A program made the translations under genes and the position numbers. Shown in pieces: positions 9,151 to 21,970 of a stretch of DNA of 64,000 nt (position 1 is its first letter; each line of letters opens with the position of its first letter). The DNA is from Orobanche coerulescens (lineage: Eukaryota; Streptophyta; Magnoliopsida; Lamiales; Orobanchaceae): NCBI GenBank assembly GCA_033398695.1, contig JAWKAU010000253.1, positions 62,001-126,000 of the forward strand, given 5' to 3'. A model generated the notes under the pieces. The model saw only the letters and a program-made list of their open reading frames with translations. It ran no database searches and was not told the origin of the DNA.

Positions 9151-10023
9151 GTTACAAACGAAGGCGGCCAGTGACGAAGAACAACGAGACCAAATCTTTC
9201 ACACGAAGTGTCGTGTCGAGAGAAATGGTGTAGCCTGATCATTGACGGTGGAAGTTGTACGAACGTGGCATCGAGCGAGATGGTCTCAAAACTCGGCTTG
9301 ATCACCACGGCCCATCCCAAGCCGTATGCACTCCATTGGCTCGATGATGGGAACAAAGTGAAGGTTTCAAGACAAGTGAAGGTCGGACTCACCATGGGTT
9401 CGTATGGCGATGACATTACATGCGATGTATTACCGATGGACGCATGTCACGTGTTATTAGGAAGACCTTGGCTATTTGATCGGGACGTACTACACCGAGG
9501 GAGGAGTAATGAGTATGAGCTACGTGACAAAGGTAAAAAAATTGTCCTTAAACCTATGTCACCGCAAGCTATCCGGACGATGAGTTCGAAAAAAGTCGAA
9601 GGGCCGAAACTTACGATGTTTGCAAACGAGAAAGAAGTCGAACACGCCATTGACGATGGCGAACGTGTTTATTTGATGATGATCAAGGAGGTCCGAAATC
9701 TTGCCACCAAATCGCAAAATGAGGAGGAGATAGATGCACTATTACACGAGTTTTCGGACGTATTTCCCGAAGACTTGCCGGTAGGATTACCACCTATCCG
9801 CGGGATTGAACACCAGATTGATCTTATACCGGGAGCTCCATTACCGAACAAAGCAGCGTATCGTTGTAATCCCGAAGAAACAAAAGAACTACAACGTCAA
9901 ATTGATGAACTCATGAATCACGGATATGTCCGAGAAAGTTTAAGTCCGTGTGCGGTTCCAGTTCTACTCGTACCAAAAAAAGACGGAACATGGCGGATGT
10001 GTATTGTGATGAGCCGTGAATAA
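9151..10023 (+). pseudogene. Protease and RT N-terminus of I-B pol
   Basis: A 271-codon open segment (9208-10023) carries the protease motif IIDGGSCTNVASSEM, then [16 protein letters not shown], the linker with [16 protein letters not shown], and the start of RT ([21 protein letters not shown]). It is the best-preserved family I protease-to-RT stretch here. The frame ends where CIDSRAVN is expected; the sequence GTATTGTGATGAGCC has lost bases at that place. Confidence 0.87.
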
Positions 10024-10620
10024 CATCACCGTCAAGTATCGGTTTCCCATCCCGAGACTAGACGACATCTTTGGACGAGTTACATGGCTCGGTTATATTT
10101 TCCAAAGTTGATTTACGGAGCGGATACCATCAAATCCGCATGCGAGAGGAGACGAATGGAAAACGGCGTTTAAAACGAAGAATGGACTTTACGAATGGGT
10201 TGTGATGCCATTCGGCCTCACCAACGCCCGAGCACCTTTATGAGGTTGATGAACGAGGTTCTAAAACCTTTCTTGGGAAAGTTTGTTGTCGTGTACTTAG
10301 ACGACATTTTGATCTGATCGGTCGTAGAAGAACATCTCGAACATTTGCGGTACGTGTTTGAGACGCTAAGGGAACAAAAGCTTTATGGAAAAGCGGGAGA
10401 AGTGTACTTTCCTAGTCGAGTCTTGTCTTTCTCGGCTATGTTGTTTCAAAAGACGGAGTTTCGGTCGACCAAGAGAAGATCGCGGCAATCAAGTCGTGGC
10501 CGACCCCAAAGACAATCACGGAGGTACGGTCATTTCATGGCCTCGCTTCTTTTTACCGACGATTCATACGGGATTTCAGCACTATATCCAGTCCTATCAC
10601 GGAGTGTCTGAAAAAAGGAA
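10024..10620 (+). pseudogene. Reverse transcriptase core of I-B (frameshifted)
   Basis: RT continues from [10 protein letters not shown] through SGYHQIRM and PFGLTNA to YLDDILI (about 10290-10315). The frame changes at about 10068 (ATCTTTGGACG instead of the expected ATGCTGGACG), 10150, 10230 and just after YLDD. I-A carries the same odd ATCTTTGG and GATCTGATCGG strings, while I-C differs at both places. Confidence 0.84.
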
Positions 10621-11090
10621 CTTTTGCTTGGAACGAGGCGGCCCAAAAGGCTTTTGAAAACTTAAAGGGAAAATTATGTGAAGCACCGATTTTGACGTTA
10701 CCCGATTTTTCACAACCGTTTGAGGTAGAATGCGACGCTAGCGGAGTTGGAATCGGGCGATGCTCATTCGAGAGGCCGTCCCATTGCCTATTTTTCGAGA
10801 AGTTAAGTGGCGCCGAGTGAATTATTGTACTTACGACAAGGAGTTCTATGCTATCGTAAGAGCACTCGATCATTGGAGTCATTATCTGCGTTCAAACATT
10901 TCGTCTTTGCATTCGGATCACGAGTCGTTGAAATACATCAACGGACGAGTAAGCTAAGCCCGAGACATGCAAAATGGGTGGAATTTTTACAATCTTTTCA
11001 TTTTTCATCCAAGTACAAAGACGGGAAGAGTAATGTAGTGGCGGATGCACTATCGAGACGGTATGCCTTCTGTCGATGCTAGATGTTCGT
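10621..11090 (+). pseudogene. RNase H of I-B pol
   Basis: The domain aligns with I-A and III-b: [18 protein letters not shown], then [10 protein letters not shown] and [18 protein letters not shown]. Short losses at about 10759, 10773, 10797, 10813 and 10948 break it. It ends [16 protein letters not shown] at about 11065. Confidence 0.84.
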
Positions 11091-12572
11091 TTGTTGGGGT
11101 TCGAGACTTTGAAAGATCACTACGACGACGATTTGGACTTCGGGAAATTTTTAACCGTTGTAAAACGGCCCCGTCTGAGGAATTTGTTTCTGAGGATGGC
11201 TTTCTCTTCAAGGGAATAAATTATGTGTGCCGAGACATACAATTCGGGAATTCTTTGGTTCGGGAGGCGCACGGAGGAGGACTAGCCGGTCACTTGGCTC
11301 GACCAAGGCGTAGAGGTGCTAAAAGAACATTTCTTTTGGCCGAAGATGTATGGTGACGTCGGACAATCGTGAGCAAATGCGTAACTTGTCATATGATGAA
11401 AAGTTCGTTCAAGTCGAGTACATACATGCCGTTGCCGATACTGCGGCCAGTGGGAGGATGTCTCGATGGATTTTATTGTGGCTTTACCTCGTACTCAACG
11501 AGGCAAGGACTCGATCATGGTGGTCGTCGACCGTTTTTGAAAATGGCTCACTTTGTCGCGTGCCACAAAGCCCGATGATGCAAGCAATGTGGCGGACTTG
11601 TATTTAGGAAATAGTTCGTTTACACGAGTGCCAAAAACTATCGTGTCGGATCGAGATTCCAAATTTCGAGTTACTTCGAATACTTTATGGAGGAAAGTCG
11701 GTACTAAACTCCTATTCAAGACTTCACATCACCCATAAACCAAACGGACGAGGCCGAGGTAACTAATCGAACCTTGGGAGCATTATTACGAGGGTTGGTA
11801 AATAAAACTCGAGAAAGATTGGGACGTTAAACTTGCTCATCTTTGAATTCACATACAACCGATCACCCGGTTATGCCACGGCCCATTCACCTTTTGAAGT
11901 GGTATACGGATTAAATCCGCACTTGCCATTGGACTTGATTCCCTGCCGAGCAACGAATTGGTTCACAAGGACGCCAAGCAAAACTCAAATCCATGATGAA
12001 GTTACGAAAAGATACGGGAACGGATTAAAGAAGTGAATGAAATGTACAAGCGGAAGTCGAACAAAAATAAAAAAGCGAGATTATTTGATGTTGGCGACTT
12101 AGTTTGGATACATTTGAGAAAAGAAAGATTCTAGAGCAAACGGAAGAACAAATTGATGCCGAGAGCGAAGGTCCGTACAAGATTGTGGAAAAAGTGAACG
12201 ACAACGCATACAAAGTCGAACTTCCGCGAATACGGAGTACACGCGACATTCAACGTAGGTGATCTCTCACCTTATCTTGGCGACGATGGCATTGCGGAAT
12301 TGAGGTCAATTCCTTTCAAAGACGGAGGGAATGATACGATATCTAATATTCCGATCGAAGAAACTCCGATAAAAATCGACATTCATGATGATGCATCGTT
12401 ATACTTAGGAGAAAATGTTAAAGCGGCTTGGAATTACGTTGTTAATCGGAATCGGAGTGACGTAGAATTCGACGACGGATCGACCGAAAGCATGAAGATC
12501 GGCGAATTTATGCTTGAAAGGGACACTTTGTCTTCATATCTTTACAAATATCTTTACAAAATAAAGGTGTGA
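11091..12572 (+). pseudogene. Integrase of I-B with LTR-encoded C-terminus
   Basis: Remains of the H2C2 region (11250-11410), the DD35E core (11430-11760) and the GPY/F-like module (about 12165-12290) are in scattered frames. The C-terminal 90 codons (12300-12572) are open and run into the 3' LTR. Relative to I-A, GTTAAAGCGGCTTGG replaces GTTAAACGGATTGG, so this copy reads on past the GVTLLIGIGVT ending and stops at 12570-12572. Confidence 0.82.
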
Positions 12573-13254
12573 TTCCCTCCTTACACAAACGGCCGAAATG
12601 CTTATGGATGGAGTGGAGATTTTCTTCATCATGTCACTATCCCTCATTTCATTATCACCATGTAATTCCAAGAAGGAGGATATCACAAATCTACACCAAA
12701 TCTCCCTACCTTGTCTTCGGCCGAATGCATGCATGGGAAGGAGGATTTTTTTCTACTTCATGTCACCATCAAGGACCAAGAGTGCTTCATGTCCCTTTCA
12801 CCTAATAACACCAAGAGACTTGATATCACCCTTGGATTTCGGCCGAAATGATGTGTTAGGAAGTTTCCTTTTTTTCGTTTTGTTGTATTTTCGTATGGTT
12901 GTAAACTACTATATATAGTAGTGTTCGTTGTACTTGTAATTCATCGAGAATCATAATAAACTTTGTATTTCCTTTGAAATATACGTTGAACGAGTTCGAC
13001 AAACCTTAAGTTATTGTTTCGACGAGTTTCGAGATTTTAACTTTGATCAATTCTCAAAAGGTCTTGGGAAGAGATTACCCTTTTATCGAGTTATAGGTCT
13101 AGTTCGATAAAACACGCCAAACTCCGTACATCACACTACTTCACGGCCGAAACACCATCAACTTTCGGCCACCCTTAACAAAATTCGAGTGATACTTTGT
13201 TACTTGTTAACCTTCCGTTGTGTTTTATACGTATTACTTACGTAATTCGTATCA
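12332..13254 (+). repeat. 3' LTR of I-B
   Basis: It starts TGATACGATATC after a purine-rich tract (about 12318-12331) and ends GTATCA before the CGTAT duplication. It matches 7197-8120 closely. The differences include CAGTCG against CGATCG and GGCCGAA against GGCGAA. Confidence 0.93.
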
Positions 13255-13641
13255 CGTATTTAACATGGAGGCCGAAGAAGAGAATGAGGATTGCGAGACT
13301 TATGATGCTCCGGAATATGATACTACTTTAGTGCTTCGAGCACTACATACCAAAATCGTTCCTAGTGATACGGAGCAAAGAGACCAAATCTTCCATTCCA
13401 AATGCAAAGTTGGAGAAAAGTGGTGTAGCTTGATAATAGACGGAGGGAGTTGCACGAATGTAGCATCAAACGAGATGGTCACCAAGCTCGGGCTAACTAC
13501 TACGGCTCACCCGAGACCGTATGCTTTACATTGGCTCGATGATGGAAGCAAAGTGAAGGTGACGAGACAAGTACGGGTCAACTTAACTATGGGATCATAC
13601 GGAGACGATGTGTTATGTGACGTACTCCCGATGGACGCATG
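13255..13641 (+). pseudogene. Protease segment of II-D pol
   Basis: After the duplicated CGTAT, the family II frame resumes (FNMEAEEENEDCETYDAPEYD) and runs through the protease motif IIDGGSCTNVASNEM to DVLCDVLPMDAC. It is uninterrupted to the insertion point of II-C at 13641. This piece is in good condition, unlike most of the window. Confidence 0.88.
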
Positions 13642-14852
13642 TGATACGAATTACGTATTAAGATGAACGTAAATTCGCCGGAAAATGCAGCGGATATATT
13701 TTGTTAACTCACAACACTCGTATATGTGTAACACTCGTAAGATATAACCGAAAGTAGGGCAATTCGGTTTACATAAACAAGAACAATATGGATGATTTAT
13801 CAAACTAGACCTATAGTTTGATAAGATAATCTTTCCTCAAGACCTATTGAGAATCGATTCGATTAAAACTCGAAAACGCGTCGAATTATAACCAAGGTTT
13901 TGATGAAAATCATTCACCAAGAAAACACAAGTGTATTAAGATTTCTTCAACATACAATGGATGTTACAATGCTTACACAAGCCTATATATAGGAGACTTC
14001 AAGTCTTCCTATAATAAGAGAAAATAATTCAAAGATTTATAAAATCTTTGAATAATCCAAATAAAACATAAAAGGAACAACAATGCCAATTTTAGGAAAC
14101 ACAATCCCTAAAATGAGTAAAAACAAGGCAAAGACAAACACACAAAAGAAAATACAAAAAAGGTGAAATCTCGGCGAGACTCGGCGTGTCGCTCGACACG
14201 GCCGCGGCGCGACAAGGATGGCACGGCGGCGCGGCATTGTCGTGAAGTGACTCGACCGTGTTCGTTGACACGGCCGCGCGGCGAGGACATCAAGCGACAG
14301 GACTCGTCCGACGCTGACGGCACGGCGCGCGCCGACAAGGACGTTCGGCGTGGTCCGATCGTGTCCTCGAACACGGCCGCCGTCGCGATAGGTTCTCGCT
14401 TATCCGGCATAGTTCGACTCGGCCGCGCTGCATAACACGGTCGAGTCCACGTGGGCGATGGCTTTTACATTTCTCGACGAGTTCGACGGCCGCGGCCGAC
14501 GACACGGTCGGGTCCGGCCGGCAGCTCGGCCACTTCCGGCAGTGGTGATTTTTCCGGCGGTGGTGAATTTTCCGGAGTTCCGGTCGCGGTGCTCGCCACT
14601 TCCGGCAGTGGTGATTTTTCCGGCGGTGGTGAATTTTCCTACAGTTGGATATTTTCCGACATATTGAACATTTTTCCGGCAGTTGGATGTCGACCTTCCG
14701 CATAGCATGACACGGCCGCCGAGACCGATACTCCACGTCTTATGTCCGTTTCTCGCCTAAATACATAGTAGTCCGTGCATGGCGTGTAGTAAGGTCATTA
14801 ATATCGATCCTTACTTCGTCTTCTTCGTTCATATCAATCGATTCTCGTATCA
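13642..14852 (-). repeat. 3' LTR of II-C
   Basis: It reads TGATACGAATTACG on the plus strand (the inverted LTR end) and stops at CTCGTATCA. The GC-rich U3 (14160-14700) differs from the other LTR II copies by many one- to three-base losses. Confidence 0.92.
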
Positions 14853-14868
14853 TCTCCTCCTCCTTTGA
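14853..14868 (-). other. Polypurine tract of II-C
   Basis: On the minus strand TCAAAGGAGGAGGAGA lies directly before the 3' LTR. It matches the tract of II-D at 23213-23226. Confidence 0.8.
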
Positions 14869-16139
14869 AAGGAATTGTCCTCAATTCAAATTCCGTCATC
14901 ATCGATGTAAGGCGAGAGGTCCCCAACATTAAAGGTTGCATGAATCCCATAATCTCCCGAGTTCTAATTTGTAAGCGTTGTCGTTCACTTTCGCGATTAC
15001 CTTAAACGGTCCCTCCGCCGCCGTGCATTAATTTGTTCTTACGTTTACTTGGAAATCGCTCTTTCCTCAAGTGCAACCAAACCAAATCACCAACTTCGAA
15101 CAATCTCGGCCTTCTTTGTTTGTTCGACTTTCGATTGTAAGCCTCGTTTATTTCCTTGATTCGATTACGTACTTGCTCGTGTAATTTCATCATCGATTTC
15201 AATTTTGATTCCGCATCCTTGTGCACTAACTCGTCACTTGGCAATGGAATTAGATCTAACGGCATATACGGGTTTAGTCCGTAAACTACTTGAGCGGAGA
15301 GTGTGCCGTGGCATGAGTAGGAGAACGATTATAAGCGAACTCTGCATGTGCAAGTTTTAAGTCCCAATCCTTTTGTGTCTTGTTCACAAGACCACGTAGT
15401 AAAGTGCCCAACGTTCGATTGGTTACCTCGGTTTGACCGTCTGTTTGTGGATGATGTGACGTGCTAAACAGGAGTTTGGGTCCCACCTTTCTCCACAAGG
15501 TGTTCCAAAAATAGCTCAGGAATTTTGAGTCCCGATCCGAAACAATCGCTGAACCCCATGCAATCGCATTTACGATTTCTCGGAAATACAAATCGGCGAC
15601 GTTACTTGCGTCAGTCTGCCTTGTGGCAAGCCACAAAGTGAGCCATCTTCGAAAATCGGTCTACAACAACCATAATAGCATCTCTCCCTCGTTGAGTTCG
15701 AGGTAAAGCAACAATGAAGTCCATTGAGACATCTTCCCACGGCCTTTCTGGAATCGGCAAAGGCATGTATACCTCCGGCTTGAACGAGCTCTTAGCAATA
15801 TGGCATGTTACACACTTATTAATTATGTCGTGTACATCCACTTGCATCTTCGGCCAATGAAAATGCTCTTTAAGTACCTCCAATGTTTTAGCCGAACCAA
15901 AATGACCGGCCAAGCCTCCACCGTGAGCTTCCCGAACTAATAATTCCCGAATCGGGTGTTTGGGCAAACATAGGCGATTTCCTTTGAAAAGGAATCCTTC
16001 TTGCAACGTAAATTCTCCAAATGGGCCAGATTTACACCGAATGAAAACCTCACCAAAATCCACATCCCCATCATAACACTCCTTTAAAGCTTCGAACCCA
16101 AGCAACCGAATGTCAAGAGTAGAGAGCAAGGCATACCGT
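14853..16139 (-). pseudogene. Integrase of II-C pol
   Basis: On the minus strand a long open segment (16330-15611) joins the end of RNase H to the integrase. It has the zinc-binding part ([21 protein letters not shown] ... [11 protein letters not shown]) and the first catalytic Asp in [13 protein letters not shown]. The core continues in 15636-15286 ([38 protein letters not shown]). The C-terminal module is in 15265-15002. Breaks are at about 15620, 15555 and 15290, and near 15020 where LMPRAEGPF is expected. Confidence 0.88.
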
Positions 16140-16560
16140 CTGGACAAAGCATCCGCCACAACGTTGCTCTTGCCATCTTTGTACTTCGATGAAAAGTGGA
16201 ATGATTGCAAGAATTCCACCCATTTAGCATGTCTCGGACTCAACTTTAGTTGGCCGTTAATATATTTCAAGGACTCATGATCCGAATGTAGGATGAAATG
16301 TTTCGCCAAGGTAATGGCTCCAATGATCAAGAGCTCTCACAATGGCATAGAACTCCTTGTCATAAGTACAATAGTTGAGTCGAGCCCCACCCAATTTCTC
16401 CGAAAAGTAGGCAATTGGTCGCCTTCCTTGGACGAGGACCGCCCAATACCCACTCCACTTGCGTCACATTCTACCTCGAAAGGTTGTGAAAAGTCGGGTA
16501 AAGCCAAGATAGGGCTTCACACATTTTCGCCTTCAATTTTTCAAACGCCCTTGGGCGGCC
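16140..16560 (-). pseudogene. RNase H of II-C pol
   Basis: Minus-strand matches to [31 protein letters not shown] and [18 protein letters not shown] place RNase H here. The frame is lost around 16306 (FRPKHF expected) and near 16440-16500. The next domain, integrase, is in frame with its end. Confidence 0.84.
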
Positions 16561-17760
16561 CATTCCACACAAACGGTCCTTTTTTAAGCATTCCGTTATC
16601 GGGCTAGAAATGGTACTAAAGTCTCGTATGAACCTCCGATAAAAGAAGCAAGTCCGTGAAAGGATCGGACTTCCGTGATGGTTTTGGGCGTAGGCCAAGA
16701 TTTAATCGCCTCGATCTTGGTTTGATCAACCGACACTCCTTCTTTAGAAACGATGTAGCCAAGAAAGGCTACACTCTCGACTAGAAATGAACCCTTCTCC
16801 TTCTTCCCGTAAAGTTTTTATCCCTAAGGATCTCGAAGACTTTCCTCAAGTGTCCTAGATGCTCTTGTAATGATCGACTATAAATCAAGATGTCGTCCAA
16901 GTATACGACGACAAATTTTCCCAAAACGGTTTAAGTACCTCATTCATTAATCGCATGAAAGTACTCGGCGCATTTGTAAGGCCAAAGGGCATGACGAGCC
17001 ATTCATATAATCCATGTTTTGTCTTGAAAGCCGTTTTCCATTCATCTCCTTCCCGCATGCGAATTTGATGATAGCCGCTTCTCAAATCAACCTTCGAAAA
17101 AATTACCGAACCATGCAACTCATCCAACATATCATCAAGTCTCGGAATTGGGAACCGATATTTGATGGTTATGTTGTTCACGGCTCTACTATCTATACAC
17201 ATCCGCCATGACCCATCCTTCTTTGGAACAAGTAAAACCGGAACCGCACAAGGGCTCAAACTTTCTCGAACGTACCCGCGGTTCATTAGCTCCTCGATTT
17301 GTTTTTGCAACTCCTTTGTCTCATCGGGGTTACATCGATAGGCGGCCTTGTTAGGGAGTGATGCACCCGGTACAAGGTCGACTTGGTGTTCAATCCCACG
17401 TAAGGGTGGTAAACCCGGTAAGTCTTCCGGGAAGACATCCGAAAATTCTTGTAGCAAGGTATCGATACCTCTCTTGCCTTGCACAACTACGTCAACATCT
17501 CGCGTTTCTTTAATCATCAATAAATACACACGCTCGCCATCGTCAATAGCATGTCTCACCTCTTTCTCGCTAGCAAACATGGCAAGCTTCGGTTTCTCCA
17601 TTTGATTAGAACTCATCGATCGAATGGCTTGGGGTGCCATTGGTTTAAGCACAATCTTCTTGCCTTTATCTCGTAATTCATATTCGTTACTCCTTCCTCG
17701 ATGCAAAACATCTCGGTCGAACATCCATGGTCGTCCCAAAAGTACGTGGCATGCGTCCAT
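16561..17760 (-). pseudogene. Reverse transcriptase of II-C pol
   Basis: A 291-codon open stretch (17760-16885, minus) covers the protease-RT linker and most of [22 protein letters not shown], the intact [35 protein letters not shown] and [15 protein letters not shown]. It breaks just before the catalytic YLDDILIY (16878-16906), where one G of FLGKF is lost. The thumb and connection follow to about 16560. It is the longest continuous family II RT in the window. Confidence 0.89.
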
Positions 17761-18215
17761 CGGAGTACGTCACATAACACATCGTCCGTATGATCCCATA
17801 GTTAAGTTGACCCGCATTTGTCTCGTCACCTTCACTTTGCTTCCATCATCGAGCCAATGTAAAGCATACGGTCTCGGGTGAGCCGTAGTAGTTAGCCCGA
17901 GCTTGGTGACCATCTCGTTTGATGCTACATTCGTGCAACTCCTCCGTCTATTATCAAGCTACACCACTTTTCTCCAACTTTGCATTTGGAATGGAAGATT
18001 TGGTCTCTTTGCTCCGTATCACTAGGAACGATTTTGGTATGTAGTGCTCGAAGCACTAAAGTAGTATCATATTCGAGCATCATAAGTCTCGCAATCCTCA
18101 TTCTCTTCTTCGGCCTCCATGTTAAATACGTCACCAAGGCCTTTCCTTCTCGTCCTCGACCAAAAGTTCGTCTCGACCGCAAGAGCTTCTCTTAAAGTGA
18201 CCACCCGTTTATTTG
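17761..18215 (-). pseudogene. Protease of II-C pol
   Basis: The minus strand reads EYDTTLVLRALHTKIVPSD, then VGEKWCSLIIDGG, the catalytic motif, at about 17945-17970. The frame breaks right after IIDGG (GGAG/TTGC, one G short of II-D) and again near 17765. The downstream DVLPMDACH is at 17745-17770. Confidence 0.84.
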
Positions 18216-19029
18216 GACATGCATTTTGATAGTGACCAAAGCCTTGACATTTAAAACATCGTACTTTAGCCAAGCTCGTTTCCTTGGAAACGTGGGAACC
18301 TTCGGGGCAGGCGGGGACTTGAAAAGGTACGGTAGGTTTCGTAGTCGAACTTGAGCCGCACTTGTATTTCCGAATTTGTATGGGAATTCGGGTTTGGTAA
18401 ACTTCAACTTGTTTTGAGCTTCAATTTTTATGCATAGCCCGCATAAAGTGTCAAAATCTCCATATGGGTATAACTCCACCGTATTTGCAATGTTTCGATT
18501 TAGACCACGTAAGAAACGTGACATTCGTTGTTCTTCATTTTCTTCAAGTTCTCCCATTAAGGCCAAGCCTTCAAATTCTTCGATATATTCTTCCACACTT
18601 AGTTTCCCTTGTACGAACTCCGCAATTTTTCGGTATAAGGTTAACCGATGTGATGCCGGACATACCTTTACGTAGTTTTTCTTCAAAGAATCCCAAGAAC
18701 GGATTTTCTCTTTTCCCGCACGAGCTCGTTGTGTTTTCATACCCTCGAACCATAAGGAAGCGCCCTTCCCTAACTTGAGAATTGCATATTTGCAACGTTT
18801 CTCATCGTTAAGGTGCTTGAAGTCGAACATACGTTCAATCTTCCTCTCCCACTCTAGGTAAACTTGGGATTAGTACCTCCGACAAATTCCTAAGTTCATT
18901 AACTTTAAATTCATCCACATGACGTGGTGAATGTGCATCATATCCTCCTCTTCTTGCTTGAAAACGTGGTTCTTGCATGCTGTGTAATGCCTCACGTAGT
19001 TTCTCCATGAAATCGTCGGAAAAATCCAT
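18110..19029 (-). pseudogene. gag of II-C
   Basis: The start is the minus-strand ATG at 19029 (MDFSDDFMEKLREALHSMQEP). The N-terminal part is open to about 18870. The main gag domain is at 18830-18192 with one break near 18668 (KKNYVKVCP instead of KKLRKRYVP). The zinc knuckle CFKCQGFGHYQNAC is at 18217-18258 in another frame. It is better preserved than the gag of II-D. Confidence 0.88.
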
Positions 19030-19086
19030 GCTAAAATATTTTTGATAAGAAAATCGCCAAGAGAAATTTGCCAAGGAAGTAACCTT

Positions 19087-19100
19087 GGGCTCTGATACCA
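19087..19100 (-). other. Primer binding site, II-C
   Basis: On the minus strand TGGTATCAGAGCCC is a full match to the initiator Met tRNA site, four bases from the LTR. Confidence 0.9.
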
Positions 19101-19104
19101 CTAA

Positions 19105-20337
19105 TGATACGAATTACGTATTAAGATGAACGTAAATTCGCCGGAAAATGCAGCGGATATATTTTGTTAACTCACAACACTCGTATATGTGTAACACTCG
19201 TAAAATATAACCGAAAGTAGGGCAATTCGGTTTACATAAACAAGAACAATATGGATGATTTATCAAACTAGACCTATAGTTTGATAAGATAATCTTTTCT
19301 CAAGACCTATTGAGAATCGATTCGATTAAAACTCGAAAACGCGTCGAATTATAACCAAGGTTTTGATGAAAATCATTCACCAAGAAAACACAAGTGTATT
19401 AAGATTTCTTCAACATACAATGGATGTTACAATGCTTACACAAGCCTATATATAGGAGACTTCAAGTCTTCCTATAATAAGAGAAAATAATTCAAAGATT
19501 TATAAAATCTTTGAATAATCCAAATAAAACATAAAAGGAACAACAATGCCAATTTTAGGGAAACACAATCCCTAAAATGAGTAAAAAACAAGGCAAAGAC
19601 AAACACACAAAAGAAAATACAAAAAGGTGAAATCTGCGCCAGGACTCGCCGTGTCGTGTCGGCTTGGCGCGCGACAAGGGGGCAAGACGATCGGCGCTGC
19701 GGCGTTTGGCGGTGACTCGGCCGTGTACTTGACACGGCGCGCGCGCGACAGGACATCCGACAGGACTCGTCCGAAGCGGTGACGGCACGGCGCGGCGCCG
19801 ACAAGGGCGTTCGGCGTGGGTCCGATCGTGTCTGGAACACGGCCGGCCGTCGCGCGATGGGTTACGGCTTATCCGGCATAGTTCGACTCGACCGTGCCAG
19901 ACAACACGGTCGAGTCCTGTGGGCAGTGGCTTTTACATTTCTGGACGAGTTCAGCACGGGCCGTGCCGGACGACACGGTCGGGTCCGGTCGGCAGTGCTC
20001 GGCCACTTCCGGCAGGTGGTGATTTTTCCGGCCGGTGGTGAATTTTCCGGCAGGTTCCGGTCGGCAGTGCTCGGCCACTTCCGGCAGGTGGTGATTTTTC
20101 CGGCCGGTGGTGAATTTTCCGGCAGGTTGGATATTTTCCGACATATTGAACATTTTTCCGGCAGGTTGGATGTCGACCTTCCGGCATAGCATGACACGGG
20201 CCGCTGAGACCGATACTCCACGTCTTATGTCCGTTTTCTCGCCTAAATACATAGTAGTCCGTGCATGGCGTGTAGTAAGGTCATTAATATCGATCCTTAC
20301 TTCGTCTTCTTCGTTCATATCAACTGATTCTGTATCA
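19105..20337 (-). repeat. 5' LTR of II-C
   Basis: An inverted LTR II of 1233 bp. The 72-bp tandem units are at about 19980-20125, and the hairpin block is at about 19259-19318. It is 22 bp longer than its partner at 13642-14852, mostly through small differences in GC-rich places. Confidence 0.92.
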
Positions 20338-21470
20338 TCATGCCACGTACTTTTGGGACGACCATGGATGTTCGACCGAGATGTTTTGCATCGAGGAAGG
20401 AGTAACGAATATGAATTACGAGATAAAGGCAAGAAGATTGTGCTTAAGCCAATGGCACCCCAAGCCATTCGATCGATGAGTTCTAATCAAATGGAGAAAC
20501 CGAAGCTTGCCATGTTTGCTAGCGAGAAAGAGGTGAGACATGCTATTGACGATGGCGAGCGTGTGTATTTATTGATGATTAAAGAAACGCGAGATGTTGA
20601 CGTAGTTGTGCAAGGCAAGAGAGGTATCGATACCTTGCTACAAGAATTTTCGGATGTCTTCGGAAGACTTACCGGGTTTACCACCCTTACGTGATTGAAC
20701 ACCAAGTCGACCTTGTACCGGTGCATCACTCCCTAACAAGGCCGCCTATCGATGTAACCCGATAAGACAAAGGAGTTGCAAAAACAAATCGAGGAGCTAA
20801 TGAACCGCGGTACGTTCGAGAAAGTTTGAGCCCTTGTGCGGTTCGGTTTTACTTGTTCCAAAGAAGGATGGGTCATGGCGGATGTGTATAGATAGTAGAG
20901 CCGTGAACAACATAACCATCAAATATCGGTTCCCAATTAGAGACTTGATGATATGTTGGATGAGTTGCATGGTTCGGTAATTTTTTCAAGGTTGATTTGA
21001 GAAGCGGCTATCATCAAATTCGCATGCGGGAAGGAGATGAATGGAAAACGGCTTTCAAGACAAAACATGGATTATATGAATGGCTCGTCATGCCCTTTGG
21101 CCTTACAAATGCGCAGTACTTTCATGCGATTAATGAATGAGGTACTTAAACCGTTTTTGGGAAAATTTGTCGTCGTATACTTGGACGACATCTTGATTTA
21201 TAGTCGATCATTACAAGAGCATACCGGACACTTGAGGAAAGTCTTCGAGATCCTTAGGGATAAAAAACTTTACGGGAAGAAGGAGAAGTGTTCATTTCTA
21301 GTCGAGAGTGTAGCCTTTCTTGGCTACATCGTTTCTAAAGAAGGAGTGTCGGTTGATCAAACCAAGATCGAGGCGATTAAATCTTGGCCTACGCCCAAAA
21401 CCATCACGGAAGTCCGATCCTTTCACGGACTTGCTTCTTTTTATCGGAGGTTCATACGAGACTTTAGTAC
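20338..21470 (+). pseudogene. Linker and reverse transcriptase of II-D pol (right half)
   Basis: After II-C, the II-D frame resumes at [19 protein letters not shown] and runs open to 20694. It is then broken at about 20662, 20720, 20763, 20811, 20845, 20938 and 20987. RT regains a frame at 21037-21567 with [20 protein letters not shown] (YLDD near 21178-21189) and a complete thumb ([37 protein letters not shown]). Confidence 0.87.
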
Positions 21471-21970
21471 CATTTCTAGCCCGATAACGGAATGCTTAAA
21501 AAAAGGACCGTTTGTGTGGAATGGGGCTGCCCAAGGGGCGTTTGAAATTGAAGGCGAAAATGTGTGAAGCCCCTATCTTGGCTTTACCCGACTTTTCACA
21601 ACCTTTCGAGGTAGAATGTGACGCAAGTGGAGTGGGTATTGGGGCGGTCCTCGTCCAAGGAAGGCGACCAATTGCCTACTTTTCGGAGAAATTGGGTGGG
21701 GCTCGACTCAACTATTGTACTTATGACAAGGAGTTTTATGCCATTGTGAGAGCTCTTGATCATTGGAGCCATTACCTTCGGCCGAAACATTTCATCCTAC
21801 ATTCGGATCATGAGTCCTTGAAATATATTAACGGCCAACTAAAGTTGAGTCCGAGACATGCTAAATGGGTGGAATTCTTGCAATCATTCCACTTTTCATC
21901 GAAGTACAAAGATGGCAAGAGCAACGTTGTGGCGGATGCTTTGTCCAGACGGTATGCCTTGCTCTCTACT
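21471..21970 (+). pseudogene. RNase H of II-D pol
   Basis: An open segment (21512-22003) carries [59 protein letters not shown] and [18 protein letters not shown]. The catalytic acidic residues are present. The frame joins the RT frame with a shift near 21535. Confidence 0.87.

Larger units (their letters stand above)
7197..13254 (+). mobile_element. Ty3/gypsy element I-B (family I), complete with 5-bp TSD
   Basis: This is a complete family I element of 6058 bp inserted in the gag of II-D. It has direct LTRs of 924 and 923 bp, primer site, gag, pol and polypurine tract, and it is flanked by CGTAT. Differences between its two LTRs are few and mostly lie at CAG, CCG or GGCCG positions. The coding region has many more indels than such similar LTRs would suggest. 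Confidence 0.93.
13642..20337 (-). mobile_element. Ty3/gypsy element II-C (family II), inverted inside II-D
   Basis: This is a complete family II element of 6696 bp on the minus strand. Its 5' LTR is 19105-20337 and its 3' LTR is 13642-14852. The flanks are GCATG (13637-13641) and TCATG (20338-20342), a target duplication with one mismatch. It inserted in the DACH codons of II-D pol. Because it is inverted, its pol and 3' LTR face the remainder of II-D as a long inverted repeat. Confidence 0.92.
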